Assembly (NCBI GenBank): GCA_028564705.1
Contig: JAPXFQ010001773.1
Location: forward strand, 496,001-560,000
Length of the DNA: 64,000 nt
Reading direction: 5' to 3'
Source of the DNA: Apricaphanius iberus
Lineage: Eukaryota > Chordata > Actinopteri > Cyprinodontiformes > Aphaniidae
Shown: piece after piece, positions 55,501-64,000 of the stretch
How the letters are laid out: every line of letters begins with the position of its first letter
Numbering within the stretch: position 1 is the stretch's first letter
The notes under the pieces: model-generated
Seen by the model: the letters and a program-made list of their open reading frames with translations, nothing else
Database searches by the model: none
Told to the model about the DNA's origin: nothing
Made by a program: the position numbers and the translations under genes

Positions 55501-58500
55501 TTCAGAAAGAACAATTTCCTTGCGTCTTTCAAAGTTGAGCAAAATCTGTTCAATAGATTTATAGACATTTGTAGATCGTTGTAGATCTCATAGTGAACCT
55601 GGAGTCGAGTTTTCTGCAATTTTCTCTTGGCTCATCGACACTCCCTTTTTTCACTACATACCAGTGGATCGTTAGTCCATGGAGACTTCTTTCTACCGGA
55701 GACTACTTTCAATTCAGTTGATGCAATGGAATTAATGATGTCTGAATTTTTTGTGAGGGAGTTATCTACCAGCTTGTTTACTGAGCTGGAGTTGGGAGAC
55801 AGGGGGGGATGCAGTGGGAGAGTAAATTTGTTAAAAGGCTTCAACTGAACTGTCCCCCAGAAAACACTTTAACAGTGGACTCACTGTGGCTAGATAGGTT
55901 AGCAGAGATGGGCATTTCAAAGCAAATGCAGAAATAGTCAAATAATGCAATATCAATTGGCATGTTTGTTGGATACAATCAAACCTTTGCTGATAAAAAA
56001 TTCTAGAGTGTGTCCTCGATTGTATTTTGGCTGTTTGACATGCTCTTCTATGACCAGACATATAGACAGCATTATTAGACACTTATTAATACAATTTAAC
56101 AGCAAAAGAAATGTTGATCTGGGGTTGAGTTGCACTTTAAAGTTTGGAACCAAGAGATTGCTGCTTTGGCAGTGGAAAACTAAAGAACTGATGCCCAGTC
56201 TGGCTCTTGCACCAAACCAGCACTGGAACCAACTCAGTGGAAAAGACCCCAAGAGTTGTCTTGGATTGTGGGGTTTATAATCTCTTATATTTCATGAAAG
56301 TGAGCATGTTCAAACTCCAATCAGAACCAAAAATAATGGAACTGAGCTGTAATCTAAAATCTTTAAAATGTAAAAACAATTAAATTAAAAGTTTGATTTT
56401 AAGTAATGGAATGATTTTTTAAATAGTTCATTAAAAATGTTTTGTCCATGACAAAAACGTAACTCATGTATAATGGTTAAAAAGATGGGTACAAATCAGG
56501 TGGGTAAAAATAGTTATAAATCAAGATAAGAAGAGAAAACAGATGGTATGAAGTATCTTAAAGGTTTTTCTTACATTTTAATTTGAAACTTTTTACTTTA
56601 AAATGTAAACAACAGTAAAACCCATCACCCAACGATGACAAAAAACTAGAATCAAGATAAACTGTCCCAGGAGTGGCCAAAATTATTCCAAGCGGGCAAA
56701 AGATATTTAAAATACTACAGGCCTCACTTGTCTTACTGTAGATAAAGTGAGTGTTTACGATTCAACAACTCATTACCAGTTATCGCAAATGCTTGATCGC
56801 AGCTGTTGCTTCAAAGAGTGGATATTAGGGGACTTTTCATTTTTTTCAAATAGGGCCAGGTTGTTTTAGATAGATTTTGGTTTGTTAAAAAGTTTATTTA
56901 ATGTTTAAAATGTTCTTTTTGCATTATTCAAGTTATCTTTTGCTAGTACTGAAATTTGTTTGATAATTTGAAACATTTAGGTGTGGAAAAAAGGAAAAAT
57001 AAAGAAATATGTAAAAGGATCAAATAGTTTTTCACAGCACAGACTATGCATAGGGTCTTTCACGCGATTATGATAAATTAATATATCAATATATTCATAT
57101 TTCCAGTTCTAAAACCTAGAATATATTTTTTCTTCATCTAGACCAAAGAGTTACGCATAAACCAGCAATAATTTCCTATCTTTAAAATGTATCATGGGCA
57201 GCGAGGTGGGGGACAACAGGCATAAAAGCTCAATGAGGACAGGACTCAAACCCGGGGCAACCACGTAGAGGGGTGAGGCTTCTGCAGATGGAATGCCCAG
57301 ACTAACCACTACACCACTCCACGATTTAGCTGTGTCTATCTGAGCATAAAACTGCTCCCATCTAAACACAGTTTTGCTGTAAGAAGTGTTGTAAACTGTC
57401 AGGCTAGATACTAAGATTTATCTTCAAACATATTTCAGTGTAACTGATGTTGATATAACTATCTTAGGAAACATATGGCTCTAGAAGTGAGGGAGAGGGT
57501 GGAGTTCAATATCTCACTGAGTTACAAAAATCAGCTGCAGAATAGCCTTCTATTAGCCAGGCTGAAAAAGGACGAAACCCTTTCACAATTGGTCCTAGTA
57601 CACTTCATAAGAACTTCTCAAAATTGTGGCAGTTGATGAAATAAAAACCATATTTTAAAGAGATAAAATATACTGACCAGCTTACCAGCATTAAGAAGTC
57701 ATCAATCCACTTCCAGACACTATCTTTATCCACGCTTCCAACCCAAGGCTCTTGAAATGTGTGGTTGAAAGCCGTCTCAGCAATGTTCACAGATGTTTTG
57801 TTCAATAGAAGGAAGGGTACACACAGCCACTGTTCACAGATCAACACACAATTAGACAACAGGCATCAGCTGAGAGCCGCAGGAAAGAACATGAGTTGAC
57901 AAGAGACTTCATAACATGGACGTGTTTGTGAAATTCTCCAAACGTTAAGGAGTCATACTACTCAGAAATTTGAACACCAACTCTTACAAACCACCCCAGT
58001 TTGTTAAAAAATGAAACAGCACACAAGCTTCAGTGGACTACAGCAAAGAGTTATTAATAAAGAAACTACATTAAATGACTAAATAGAATAAAAAAGCCTA
58101 AAAAACGATTCAAAACTCATTAATTAAATGCTGTAGAAAACATCTCTCAGATACTGTATTGTAAATGGTGGTGTGTGTAGAAAATAACTCTCCCACTCAC
58201 CAAACTGAGGAATGCAAGGGCGAGCTGGATGACGTCAGTATAGGCTACTGAATAAAGACCTCCTAACAGAGTGTATATAATAGCAACAGCTGCCGAGATC
58301 CACACAGAGTAGCCAAAGTGTAAGTCCAGTATAACGCTCATAGTTGCTCCTGTTTTAGAAACACACACGTTAGAGACACTAAGGCCTCCGCTAACATTCA
58401 GTCTGAAAAGCTTCTGTGTGTTCTCATTGCTAAGTAATTAAGTTTTCATAACCTTTGTACTTTTCGAATTTTGTAACGATCCATCCAAAAACCTTAATGT

Positions 58501-61500
58501 ATCTCATTAGGAATTTACATGACTGACAAAAATAATTGCATAATTCTGAACTAGGAGGAAAGAGATACAGAGTTTTAAAGAGCAGTTACGGACACAAATT
58601 TTTTCAATCAGAATCTGCTTTATTTGCCAAGTTTGAGCACACAAACAAGAAATTTGACTTCAGTGACATTTTTTCTGAATGTAGATAAATTATAAATATA
58701 AATATTTGGAACTTGGTGGGAAATAAAAAATGAATAATATTAGTAGTATATTACTCTTTTTAGCTCCTTTTAGATCCTCTCAGTTGAACTGATTGTTTGC
58801 TGCATTTTAACCCACCATATTTTGTAGCCGAACCAAGGCACAACATTTTGATTGTGCACAGGACAGACTGAATAATTAAAGCAGGAATGATAATGAGTAG
58901 CTCCTGTGACAGATTATACTTATTGAGTTGATGGAGGACATACAGTTTTAACTGAGCCTTGTTCTAAAGACTGTCTTTTAGTAGCAGGCAATATAAAAGG
59001 TACGAGGTAGAAATGATATAGATTTAGCCAAAGTAGAGATTTGATTATACCACCATACTGCGGTTATACATTTTGATGATATCAAGCTGTGCCTATACCT
59101 ACTTGGTACGCAGGGATTCAAGGTTCAGTGTTTGTGTTCACACTAGATATTGAACGTTTAAAATTTGTTTTGCATTTAACGAAAAAGAAAACAGTTGAAT
59201 TAAAACATGTTTAATTCAAATGTATGCATACTTCTTTTTGTGCAATATTAACTGTTTAGATAAGTAACCAGGAAATGACACAATTTTGAACTTTATTTTC
59301 AATATACCTAGCTTTAAATTTATTTATTTAAAATAATTATGTTAAAACTATTTTTTGTTTCTTTTCTTAAAATAGAAATGATCAGTCTATTTAGGAGCTG
59401 ACCTAAATTCAACAAACATTCCACTAAATATAAACTGTAAAATAAGATGTTAGTCTCTGAGTGGGCTGAACAATCTCTGAACTATGGAAGCCCAAGTAGT
59501 GCATCGTGGAAAAAAAAAATCTTTCTAATTTTCCAGAAATTAAATCTTCATAAACAAGAAATTCGATCAATCAGTCAAATCAGTTTATCAATCGGCCCTA
59601 TGCAGTAATATATAAATTTGCCTCGATATAAATATCCAATGTCTGGGATGGACTGGCGACCTGTCCAAGATGTACCTCGCCTCACATCCAATGGCTGCTG
59701 GAGAAAGGCATCAGCCCCCAGCGACCCTTCAAGGAGCAGTGGCATAGATGGATGGATATCCATTATTTATATTCGTATTATGGTCAAAAAACAATATTTA
59801 CTAATATCATATATATATTTCATTCTTTCAACACTGGGAAAAGTTATTGCACCACTGTCTATCATAAAATTTCAAATAAACACAATGAAATTTATGGTTT
59901 TAACTAGGGATGCACCGATACCGATACTGGTATCGGCCCCGGTATCGGTTAAACTTAACCGATACCATGAACCGATACTCAAAATGGGGGAAATCTGCAA
60001 CAAATTCACCAAAAAGGATAAATTTTTCACTTGAAATTTTATTTTTGTGGTAATTTTATATTTTACATCTGTTATTTTGTCTTAGTTATGTTTAGTTTGT
60101 AAAGTCTGGTGCCTTTAATCCCTGTGGCCAAGCAGCCAGGGCACATGATCTATCGGAGCCATAGTGACAGGACCTCCACACTGTCACAAATAGTATCGGA
60201 TCGGTATCGGGTATCGACAGATGTGCAAAATCCAGCCATCGGTATCGGTATCGGGGCTGAAAAAGTCGGATCGGTGCATTCCTAGTTTTAACACAGGGAA
60301 GTGGGAAAATAGTTCAAGGGGTACAGATATGTCCCTGAGGTGCCACATACTTACCCAGTCCTAGAAGAGTGCAGGATACCCACAGCACATCCACCAACAC
60401 ACATGGCAGCACGAGAGCCCCACTCAGCACTCGGCCGTACTTTTCCTGGAAAGGGTCCATCATAGTGACATATTTCTTTTCCCTCATTGGCTTGGCAAAG
60501 AAAAACCCACCTATTGCATGGGTTGAAATACATCCATTGTTCATTGTATTCATTCAGTAATAGCTAAATAAAAGGTTTAATGGAAAGGCTTTGATCGGCC
60601 CAAACAGCACAGACACATATGTTTGACATTAAGATCCTCTTTCCTCTGCGGTCTTACCAATAATGAAGGAAACTGAATACTGTATAGGCATCAGAGCCCA
60701 AATCAAGCCCATTTGAGGAGTGTACACAGCTTCAGCAACACCCAGGATAAATCCGCCTCCAACCCATGTGGCTGCACAAGCACAACAAGCACAAATTATG
60801 CAGTAGTCTGTGCAAAAGTCAGAAATCAATATTTCTAAAACCAGATTGTCCTGTAAAGGCTAGTTAGCACATTTCTGATGCATGCTAGTATGGATGCAAC
60901 TGGTAGAATATGGACTTCCATTAGTATGTTTACATTTCCTTATCAAGGTCATGGGATTAAAAAACATTATATGAATTAAATTATGAATTTGAAACATTAT
61001 TCTGCCTGTTATTTGGATAATTACACAACAATAAATTAGAAGTCGATTGACAAATTCTAATTCCTTTGTGGATTTTTTTCTAATCTACTCATCTTCAAAA
61101 TGCACAAACAAGCTCCAATACAATATCACAAAAATTCAGTTAAATATCAGCCTATAATTTAAAGCAAGTGAAAACAAGCAGCCATAAACAAGGTGGTAGT
61201 GGTTGGTTTTTAAACATAGTTCTGATGTCAGTTCTCAACCTTTGATGGAAAAAAATGGTATGGATGTTCAAAAACATCCTAGGAACCACCAATGTGCAAA
61301 GCAAGGGAAATGTATTTGTAAAACAAACTTTCAGCTACAATATGAATGTGTGTGTGAACGGGTGAATGACTGAATGTAGAGTAAAGCGCTTTGCAGTTCT
61401 GTGGCTGAAAAAGCATTATACCAATGCAGGCCATTTACCATTTAAGAGGCAATTCATGGTGCTTTACATGAAATTGACAAAAAATAAAAGCAAAAATAAA

Positions 61501-64000
61501 ACAATACAGAAAACCACATTGAAGACATAAGAAACATTAAAAAAGACCACTGTCATGACATTTAATTTATTATTAATCAATTAATCAAAGGCACTGCTAA
61601 ACAGATTGGTTTTTGTTCTTGATTTAAACGAACTCAGTGTTTTATCAGCTTTGCAGTCATCTAAGAGGAGCATAGAAACTGAAAGCTGCTTCTCCATGTT
61701 TGATTCTGATTGGATGCCGAGCAGGCTGGAATTAAGCTTGGATTATGCTTGCTGCGTCTGCGAGGTCCGCACGGCTCCAAATTACGTCATTTCATTAACC
61801 ACGCCTCTCCGCGCGGCCTCCTCCCGCCCCAATATTTTCGCACCGCGCACCTAGGAAAATTTGTAACTACACGGTGGGTCCCGCGCGGAAACACATGGCG
61901 GACTGACAAGAGCTCATAATGCCGGAGGTTCGTAAATAGACATCTTTATGATTCGGCCGATAGAGAGCACTGTGATCAACTGTGTTTTAATGGAAGAGAG
62001 GACAGTCTCCTTTTTCGTCTTTTTTCCTAAGTAAACAGCATAAAACTTCTGCTTTGTTTAAGCTCATGGGTGTCACCATCTTGTAAACAACAGTGATTAC
62101 TACTTCTACTATGGTGTAGTGTTGTATGCATGCCGTAGAGCCCTACGCCGCCCCCTACAGTCATCAAGAATATTGGCTCTCAGCAGGGACAAGCTGCAGA
62201 AAGTATAAACGCTGCTCAAAGGCGTCTCGGCCGGTTCTGCACGTCTCGTTTCCGCGCGGAATGTTCATGTGACAAGCATAAACCAAGAGGACCTGAGTGG
62301 TATGTGGGGTTGGTATGGTGACAATAGATCTTCAACATACTTTGGTGCTAAGCCATTGAATGATTTCTAAAATAAGTATTTTGAAGTTTATTCTCTGAGC
62401 TACAGGGAGTGCTGATGTCCTCTATTCTCCTAGTCCTAGTGAAGACGGAAATCATAAATTGGAAAACAATGGAAGACGAGTCTTACACCCTGTCTGCATG
62501 TAGCTGGGTATCTCCCAAAATAGAGATATTTTTCTACAGTTTGGCATCCACACGTAAACGGAGATTTTCGACATCAAAAACTACGGCCAAAGTGGAGATT
62601 TGCGTTTTCTCCGTTTTCAGTATCTGCGTCTGGACGGCCCAAAAGTTTTAAGAACCGCAACGTCACTATCAGTAACAAAATATGCTCATACATCACATGT
62701 GCGACCTGTGTTTACATTCAAATACATTTATGCCCACAGAGCTGTGTTGGTATCATCCATTGTTAAAGCGTGCTTTATTTGTTTGCTTTTACAAGTTGTA
62801 TGACTGCTGCGAGATGAATCTTCGTTTTGAAAAAACCCAGGCTACGTGTGGACATGGCCTTAATGTCTACAGTGAAGCAAGCATGGACTGAGAGGGGGCA
62901 GGCAAAGAAAAGATTCCTTAAAGCCTTTAATTGCAACTTCCCACACGGAGAAAAGTTATAGATTAGACAAAAAAACCCTGATTGTTCTGGTTACAGTGAT
63001 TAAAAAGGAATCAAGATAAGACTAAATCTAAAAACATAGCCGCTACTGTTTAATCTCTTCGTAGCATTATGCTGCAATTGAACTTGTCCCTAAATGATAC
63101 CTAAATATTTATTCAGACTGGAAGTAATGTGATCATTCTGTATTGCTGACTTGAATTTGACAGAATGTGTGTTGATTAGGACCTTCTAACCTTAAAGCAT
63201 CATGGAGCTTATCATCAAATATAAATAGTCAAAATACCAGCGGAAACTATTTTAAGAATTTACTGATTGCTGTAATGCCAATAAATATGTTTTACTGATT
63301 ATTAAGAAGGGCCTAGATAAATTTTAACACACCATGTTCAATAAAAGGTAAATAAAAACTGATTTTTTCATACTTGATGCTCCTTTTATATCATATTATG
63401 GGAGACAACTGTATAATTTCCTATTAAAAAAAATATTGGTTAAATGTACGATATTTCTTATCTAAAATTGGCAGGGGTATGTGCTGGCAACTTTGACACA
63501 ATTGGGTTTTGGGACAGGACAAATATGGCTTAAAGTGAATAAGCCTAGTTTATACTTCTTAGCACCCCCTGCTGTGATGGTGGAGAATGCTTTGCAACAC
63601 TGAAACACCAACAGACAGTTATAAACGTAAAACGTCTCAGTCAGTATGTCTGTGTTTGGATGCAAATTTGCTGACAGAGAGGTATAAACTAGGCTTTAGT
63701 GCAGGTCTTTTTATTATGTTCCAGTTTTAGCTTTCAAAGCTTCATATCTGTCTGTTGCGTGATCCTACCCTGGCCAGTTTAGCAACTGTCCCTAAAGGTC
63801 CTTTAGTGTTTTACATTTTCTCTTTTTGCCTCCGGTTCCTTTATATCTTATTTCATGTGATTTAATATACATTAAGGACCTTTTGTGTTGTCATACATAA
63901 AACATTTATTTAAACAGTGGAACTGTGCTGTGCTTCACACAACCACCCACCTGTCATGGTGAAAATCCCAACCACAAGGCTGATATTCCTGTCTCCGAGC
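46012..64000 (-). CDS. slc5a7-like: High-affinity choline transporter 1-like gene 2, 5' end cut by window edge
   Basis: Second SLC5 choline transporter, same strand, upstream of the first. Coding exons in transcript order: 64000-63951 (partial), 60771-60658, 60510-60355, 58349-58201, 57829-57686, 50501-50348, 46918-46701, 46563-46012. All introns are GT-AG and every join keeps frame. The six internal exons are 114, 156, 149, 144, 154 and 218 bases, identical to gene 1. The last exon is 552 bases against 540. Landmarks include [59 protein letters not shown] and the ion-site glutamate in LLGENVLG. The sequon NLT matches human N301. About 45 N-terminal residues lie beyond 64000. The gene appears intact and functional. 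Its C-tail also lacks the mammalian dileucine-like signal. Strong tandem paralogue of gene 1, but clearly diverged from it. Confidence 0.93.
46701..46918 (-). CDS. slc5a7-like: CHT1-like gene 2, coding exon 7
   Basis: 218 bases. Opens [10 protein letters not shown] with a sequon at the same place as in gene 1, and carries [19 protein letters not shown], the sodium-site signature. Ends [11 protein letters not shown] before GTAAGT. Confidence 0.94.
47316..48216 (+). pseudogene. LINE ORF1 with zinc finger, coiled coil and esterase domain, frameshifted
   Basis: 47316-47621 encodes a Cys-rich finger (CYLCQMF...GRCIKC) and a coiled coil ([17 protein letters not shown]). 47608-48216, in another frame, encodes an SGNH esterase-like domain: [10 protein letters not shown] (nucleophile serine block), [12 protein letters not shown] (usually GTND-type, here Asn lost) and [10 protein letters not shown] with the Asp-His pair. 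A one-base-type shift lies near 47605-47621. ORF1 with PHD-like finger plus esterase is typical of CR1/L2 LINEs. Not a host lipase. Confidence 0.8.
48390..48877 (+). pseudogene. LINE ORF2 N-terminus: AP-type endonuclease
   Basis: [24 protein letters not shown], a frame change near 48508, then [25 protein letters not shown] and [13 protein letters not shown], the successive blocks of an apurinic-type endonuclease. The frame ends at 48877. The last catalytic blocks and all of RT are missing. Confidence 0.8.
49720..49970. repeat. Interspersed repeat, reverse relative of 38140-38410
   Basis: CTCCTGTAATGCCATCTC, TTCCTTTGTCATTTCCACCT and AGTACTTAAACTCCTCTCAC are phrases shared with 17040-17220 and, in complement, with 38140-38410. 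Confidence 0.4.
50348..50501 (-). CDS. slc5a7-like: CHT1-like gene 2, coding exon 6
   Basis: 154 bases, acceptor TTTTTAG, donor GTAAGA. Reads [20 protein letters not shown] and ends LVGAVAAST. It differs from gene 1 in the [12 protein letters not shown] block (here [13 protein letters not shown]), one of the more divergent stretches between the paralogues. Exon 5 lies 7.2 kb away across transposon-filled intron. Confidence 0.92.
51428..54250 (-). pseudogene. L2-type LINE on the minus strand, split by a hAT element
   Basis: The 3' tail in complement starts at 51428 (CAGTTTTATTTGTATAACAC). 51700-52018 and 53256-54250 are RT-coding in complement but full of stops. The region around 53600-53650 corresponds to a decayed (F/Y)ADD block (NIADDAQLC), and 53256-53400 to the RT thumb. 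The copy is interrupted at 52019-53255. It lies in the intron between exons 5 and 6 of gene 2. Confidence 0.7.
52027..53247. mobile_element. hAT-type element with perfect 8-bp target duplication
   Basis: 1,221 bp flanked by CTAAAGAT at 52019-52026 and 53248-53255. It begins CAAGGTTAGGC and ends TTAAAACCCTG, i.e. CAGGGTT-type ends. AACTAAAAC-rich flanks are typical of a fish hAT family. The interior has no intact transposase. Confidence 0.85.
54250..54600. repeat. Interspersed repeat related to 38140-38410
   Basis: AGGAGGACCCAAATGCCCAG followed by TTTTATTAATAAATAC, a GA-rich middle with repeated GGACA units, and AGCTGACTTCAATTAGACAA. The general layout matches the copy at 38140. Confidence 0.45.
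54667..55097. mobile_element. TTAA-flanked short TIR element
   Basis: 431 bp with ends AGGAGCATGAGGCA and TGCCTCATGCTCCT, exact over 14 bases, and TTAA on both sides (54663-54666, 55098-55101). This is the signature of piggyBac or Kolobok non-autonomous elements. No transposase. Its middle (54880-54990) is related to the repeat split by the Harbinger element at 27755. Confidence 0.75.
55102..57180. other. Intron stretch without recognised features
   Basis: Part of the intron between exons 5 and 6 of gene 2. AT-rich with short frames only. Confidence 0.45.
57185..57335. repeat. Fragment of an RTE-type LINE tail
   Basis: GACTCAAACCCGGGGCAACC and CTAACCACTACACCACTCC are the end phrases of the tail repeat seen in full at 4822-5166. 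Short and decayed. Confidence 0.4.
57686..57829 (-). CDS. slc5a7-like: CHT1-like gene 2, coding exon 5
   Basis: 144 bases, 48 residues from WLCVPFLL to DDFLML, phase 0 at both ends. Carries two possible sequons, NKTS and NHTF, and PWVGSV. Acceptor TGAACAG, donor GTAAGC. Confidence 0.92.
58201..58349 (-). CDS. slc5a7-like: CHT1-like gene 2, coding exon 4
   Basis: 149 bases, acceptor AAAACAG, donor GTGAGT. Encodes [20 protein letters not shown] through [20 protein letters not shown] and ends FLSL. Confidence 0.93.
58380..59630. other. Intron stretch without recognised features
   Basis: Intron between exons 3 and 4 of gene 2. AT-rich. A TTTATTTGCCAAGTTTGAGC phrase near 58618 may be a small repeat edge; nothing else stands out. 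Confidence 0.4.
59640..59762 (+). repeat. RTE/Rex3-type LINE 3' end
   Basis: GGATGGACTGGCGACCTGTC, GGCATCAGCCCCCAGCGACC and GATGGATGGATATCC: the final bases of the common fish RTE-type LINE. Confidence 0.65.
59905..60284. mobile_element. hAT MITE (TAGGGATGCACCGA type) with 8-bp target duplication
   Basis: 380 bp with ends TAGGGATGCACCGA and TCGGTGCATTCCTA, flanked by GTTTTAAC at 59897-59904 and 60285-60292. The interior is rich in GGTATCGG/CCGATACC repeats, which could fold. It ends 70 bases from the splice donor of exon 3 of gene 2. Confidence 0.9.
60355..60510 (-). CDS. slc5a7-like: CHT1-like gene 2, coding exon 3
   Basis: 156 bases, acceptor CAATAG, donor GTAAGT. Encodes [20 protein letters not shown], then the TM4 region ending CTLLGLG. 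The preceding intron is 147 bases. A hAT MITE ends 70 bases beyond this exon's donor. Confidence 0.93.
60658..60771 (-). CDS. slc5a7-like: CHT1-like gene 2, coding exon 2
   Basis: 114 bases, acceptor TGTGCAG, donor GTAAGA. Encodes [19 protein letters not shown] and [14 protein letters not shown]. It follows a 3.2-kb intron that holds an L2 copy with a nested Harbinger-like element. Confidence 0.93.
61440..62450 (-). pseudogene. L2-type LINE remnant split by a Harbinger-like element
   Basis: Same family as 51428-54250. The tail side (TCATGGTGCTTTACATGAAA) is at 61440. Homologous phrases CAACATACTTTGGTGCTAAG and TCTCTGAGCTACAGGGAG resume at 62295. All coding sense is lost. Confidence 0.6.
61735..62287. 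mobile_element. Harbinger-like non-autonomous element, CpG-rich
   Basis: Inverted ends CTTGGATTATGCTTG and CAAGCATAAACCAAG differ at one base. About 553 bp, markedly richer in CpG (CCGCGCGG, TTTCCGCGCGGAA) than its surroundings. Related short element at 63541. No transposase; superfamily assignment is by resemblance of the ends. Confidence 0.6.
62484..62870. mobile_element. TIR MITE (GGCCATGTCCACACGTAGCC type)
   Basis: The right end in complement reads GGCCATGTCCACACGTAGCC; the left end reads CCCTGTCTGCATGTAGCTGG, an imperfect match. The interior has CGTAAACGGAGATTTTCG and TTTTCTCCGTTTTCAGTATC in opposed orientation. Confidence 0.55.
63541..63696. mobile_element. 156-bp Harbinger-like MITE
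   Basis: The ends AAGCCTAGTTTATACTTC and GAGGTATAAACTAGGCTT are inverted copies (one mismatch). It resembles the ends of 61735-62287. It lies in the first coding intron of gene 2, about 250 bases from exon 1. Confidence 0.75.
63951..64000 (-). CDS. slc5a7-like: CHT1-like gene 2, coding exon 1 (3' part)
   Basis: Fifty bases to the window edge. They read [16 protein letters not shown] and end one base into a codon before GTGGGT. This aligns exactly with the end of exon 1 of gene 1 ([15 protein letters not shown]) and with human GGRDIGLLVGGFTMT. Confidence 0.9.

Overview
The window looks like chromosomal DNA of a ray-finned (probably spiny-rayed) teleost. It is AT-rich and intron-bearing, dense in fish-type transposons (Tc1/mariner, hAT, Harbinger, L2/CR1/RTE/L1-like LINEs, a Ty3/gypsy element), and its only clear host genes are two vertebrate-type SLC5A7 (CHT1, sodium- and chloride-dependent choline transporter) paralogues. 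Species cannot be named from the sequence.

Layout. (1) 1-2300: 5' end of a Ty3/gypsy retrotransposon on the minus strand (LTR, tRNA-Leu-like primer site, Gag, start of protease, then a reading-frame break). (2) 2300-8780: broken repeats, including a small MADF-like reading frame, a 90-bp tandem duplication and an RTE/Rex3-type LINE tail. (3) 8782-23201, minus strand: a complete eight-coding-exon CHT1-like gene; all splice sites are GT-AG and all joins keep frame, giving 552 residues. Its introns hold a 5'-truncated L2 LINE, a hAT MITE with exact 8-bp target duplication, opposed Tc1 remnants and an 848-bp foldback element. (4) 23227-46011: about 23 kb between the genes, made of LINE remnants (CR1-, Rex1-, L1/Tx1- and L2-like), Tc1 and hAT remnants, a Harbinger element with TTA duplications, and TTAA-flanked elements. 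(5) 46012 to beyond 64000, minus strand: a second CHT1-like gene in the same orientation, running off the right edge inside its first coding exon. Its six internal coding exons have exactly the same lengths as those of the first gene. Its introns hold an internally deleted LINE (ORF1 esterase plus endonuclease), a minus-strand L2 copy split by a hAT element, and several MITEs.

The two transporter genes are a head-to-tail tandem pair. Both keep the CHT1 ion-site and glycosylation positions, but both end in short tails that lack the endocytic dileucine-like signal known from mammalian CHT1. They are therefore better called CHT1-like paralogues than proven orthologues of the neuronal SLC5A7. Everything else that can be interpreted is transposon-derived. 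I found no RNA gene, CRISPR array or clear regulatory element, and no wholly new system. The most unusual structures are the tandem-repeat foldback element and the nested insertions whose target duplications can be read directly.
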